The notes under the pieces are model-generated. The model worked only from the letters and a program-made list of their open reading frames with translations. It was not told the origin of the DNA and ran no database searches. A program made the position numbers and the translations under genes. A stretch of DNA of 32,771 nucleotides from Sulfurimonas sp. (lineage in GTDB: Bacteria; Campylobacterota; Campylobacteria; Campylobacterales; Sulfurimonadaceae): the NCBI GenBank assembly GCA_021161305.1, contig JAGHAW010000188.1, positions 1 to 32,771 on the forward strand, in the 5' to 3' direction. Shown one piece after another: positions 32,439-32,771 of this stretch (positions are counted from its first letter, which is position 1; each line of letters opens with the position of its first letter).

Positions 32439-32771
32439 CTATTTTTCTCTTTTGTATTGAAATTTTTTGCTCTTAAATTTAGTTTCGTCTTCTTTTTTTG
32501 TGTAGTGGGTAACTAAAAATTTATTTTCTAAAACTTCTAGCATTGCACACTCAGATATAGGTTTTTTTCTGGCACAAATCTCACCGGAGTTTAAAAATAG
32601 TGTACCATTTTGAAGCTCACAATCAAAATAGTGCGTATGTCCGTAGATAAGTACATCTGCATCCGGTGCCATATAAAATGGCTGGTGCATTAGTTTAAAT
32701 TTTAACCCTGCAAGTTTAAAGTAGTAAGGCTCTTGAACAAGATTGTACTCATCATGATGCTCCATTAGGTG
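32439..32771 (-). CDS. Metallophosphoesterase of the YfcE type (5' end outside window)
   Basis: Calcineurin-like phosphoesterase, seen here only in its last 110 residues. VLIYGHTHYFDCEL is the conserved GHTH metal site, LKFKLMHQPFYMAPDADVLI gives the HxH-side histidine, and LFLNSGEICARKK corresponds to the 'NPGS' end. The frame stays open through the window edge (the ATG at 32765 is followed upstream by Leu and His codons), so that ATG is not shown to be the start. YfcE-like enzymes hydrolyse phosphodiesters; the substrate is unknown. First visible gene of the bioB operon. Confidence 0.85.
   Translation of the reverse strand, partial: HLMEHHDEYNLVQEPYYFKLAGLKFKLMHQPFYMAPDADVLIYGHTHYFDCELQNGTLFLNSGEICARKKPISECAMLEVLENKFLVTHYTKKEDETKFKSKKFQYKREK

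Overview
The window is AT-rich, gene-dense chromosomal DNA from an epsilonproteobacterium (phylum Campylobacterota). A free-living sulfur/nitrogen-cycle genus such as Sulfurimonas or a relative fits best. The reasons are the gene content and protein style: a CcoG for cbb3 oxidase, NifS with a three-domain NifU as the general Fe-S machinery, an HP0495/DUF493 protein, a short BioB, periplasmic di-haem peroxidase, and promoters that show a clear TATAAT box with little -35. The genus is an inference. No rRNA, tRNA, CRISPR array, transposase or prophage gene was seen.

Layout. 1-4744 (+): the 3' part of ccoG, then a very large AsmA-like DUF748 envelope protein. 4747-7040 (-): a TonB-dependent receptor overlapping a small periplasmic protein, with Fur-box-like repeats upstream. 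7215-11379 (+): an unknown gene, a LapB-like TPR/zinc-ribbon membrane protein, rnhA, rnc, aroC and a small exported protein. 11382-15081 (-): leuC, an OmpA-family porin, then mobA, moaC and a DUF493 gene. 15082-15905: a gene graveyard holding a decayed GGDEF tail, and an unknown gene (-). 16068-18528 (+): nifS and nifU separated by a block of seven or more hairpins. 18646-21295: a degenerate EAL-HDOD protein (+) converging on gltX (-). 21401-25237 (+): a SurA-like chaperone, dCMP deaminase, two tandem GAF proteins, upp and a methyltransferase. 25218-27598 (-): asnB behind a second methyltransferase. 27653-28531 (+): panE, divergent from that pair through a palindromic -10. 28517-28885 (-): a small unknown gene. 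29012-30025 (+): cytochrome c peroxidase. 30035-32771 (-): metallophosphoesterase (cut by the window), bioB, a Kef-type antiporter and a half-length AMMECR1-like protein in one operon.

The most striking non-coding feature is the 277-base gap between rnhA and rnc. Its RNA can fold into a large closed multi-branch structure whose 33-pair outer stem contains the ribosome binding site of rnc, the gene for the double-strand-specific nuclease RNase III. This suggests either RNase III autoregulation or a MITE-like element that supplied the rnc translation signal. Several annotated starts needed correction using Shine-Dalgarno positions: the DUF748 gene, the 7215 gene, rnhA, rnc, the deaminase, the first GAF gene, panE and one methyltransferase. 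ccoG and the phosphoesterase are partial at the window edges.
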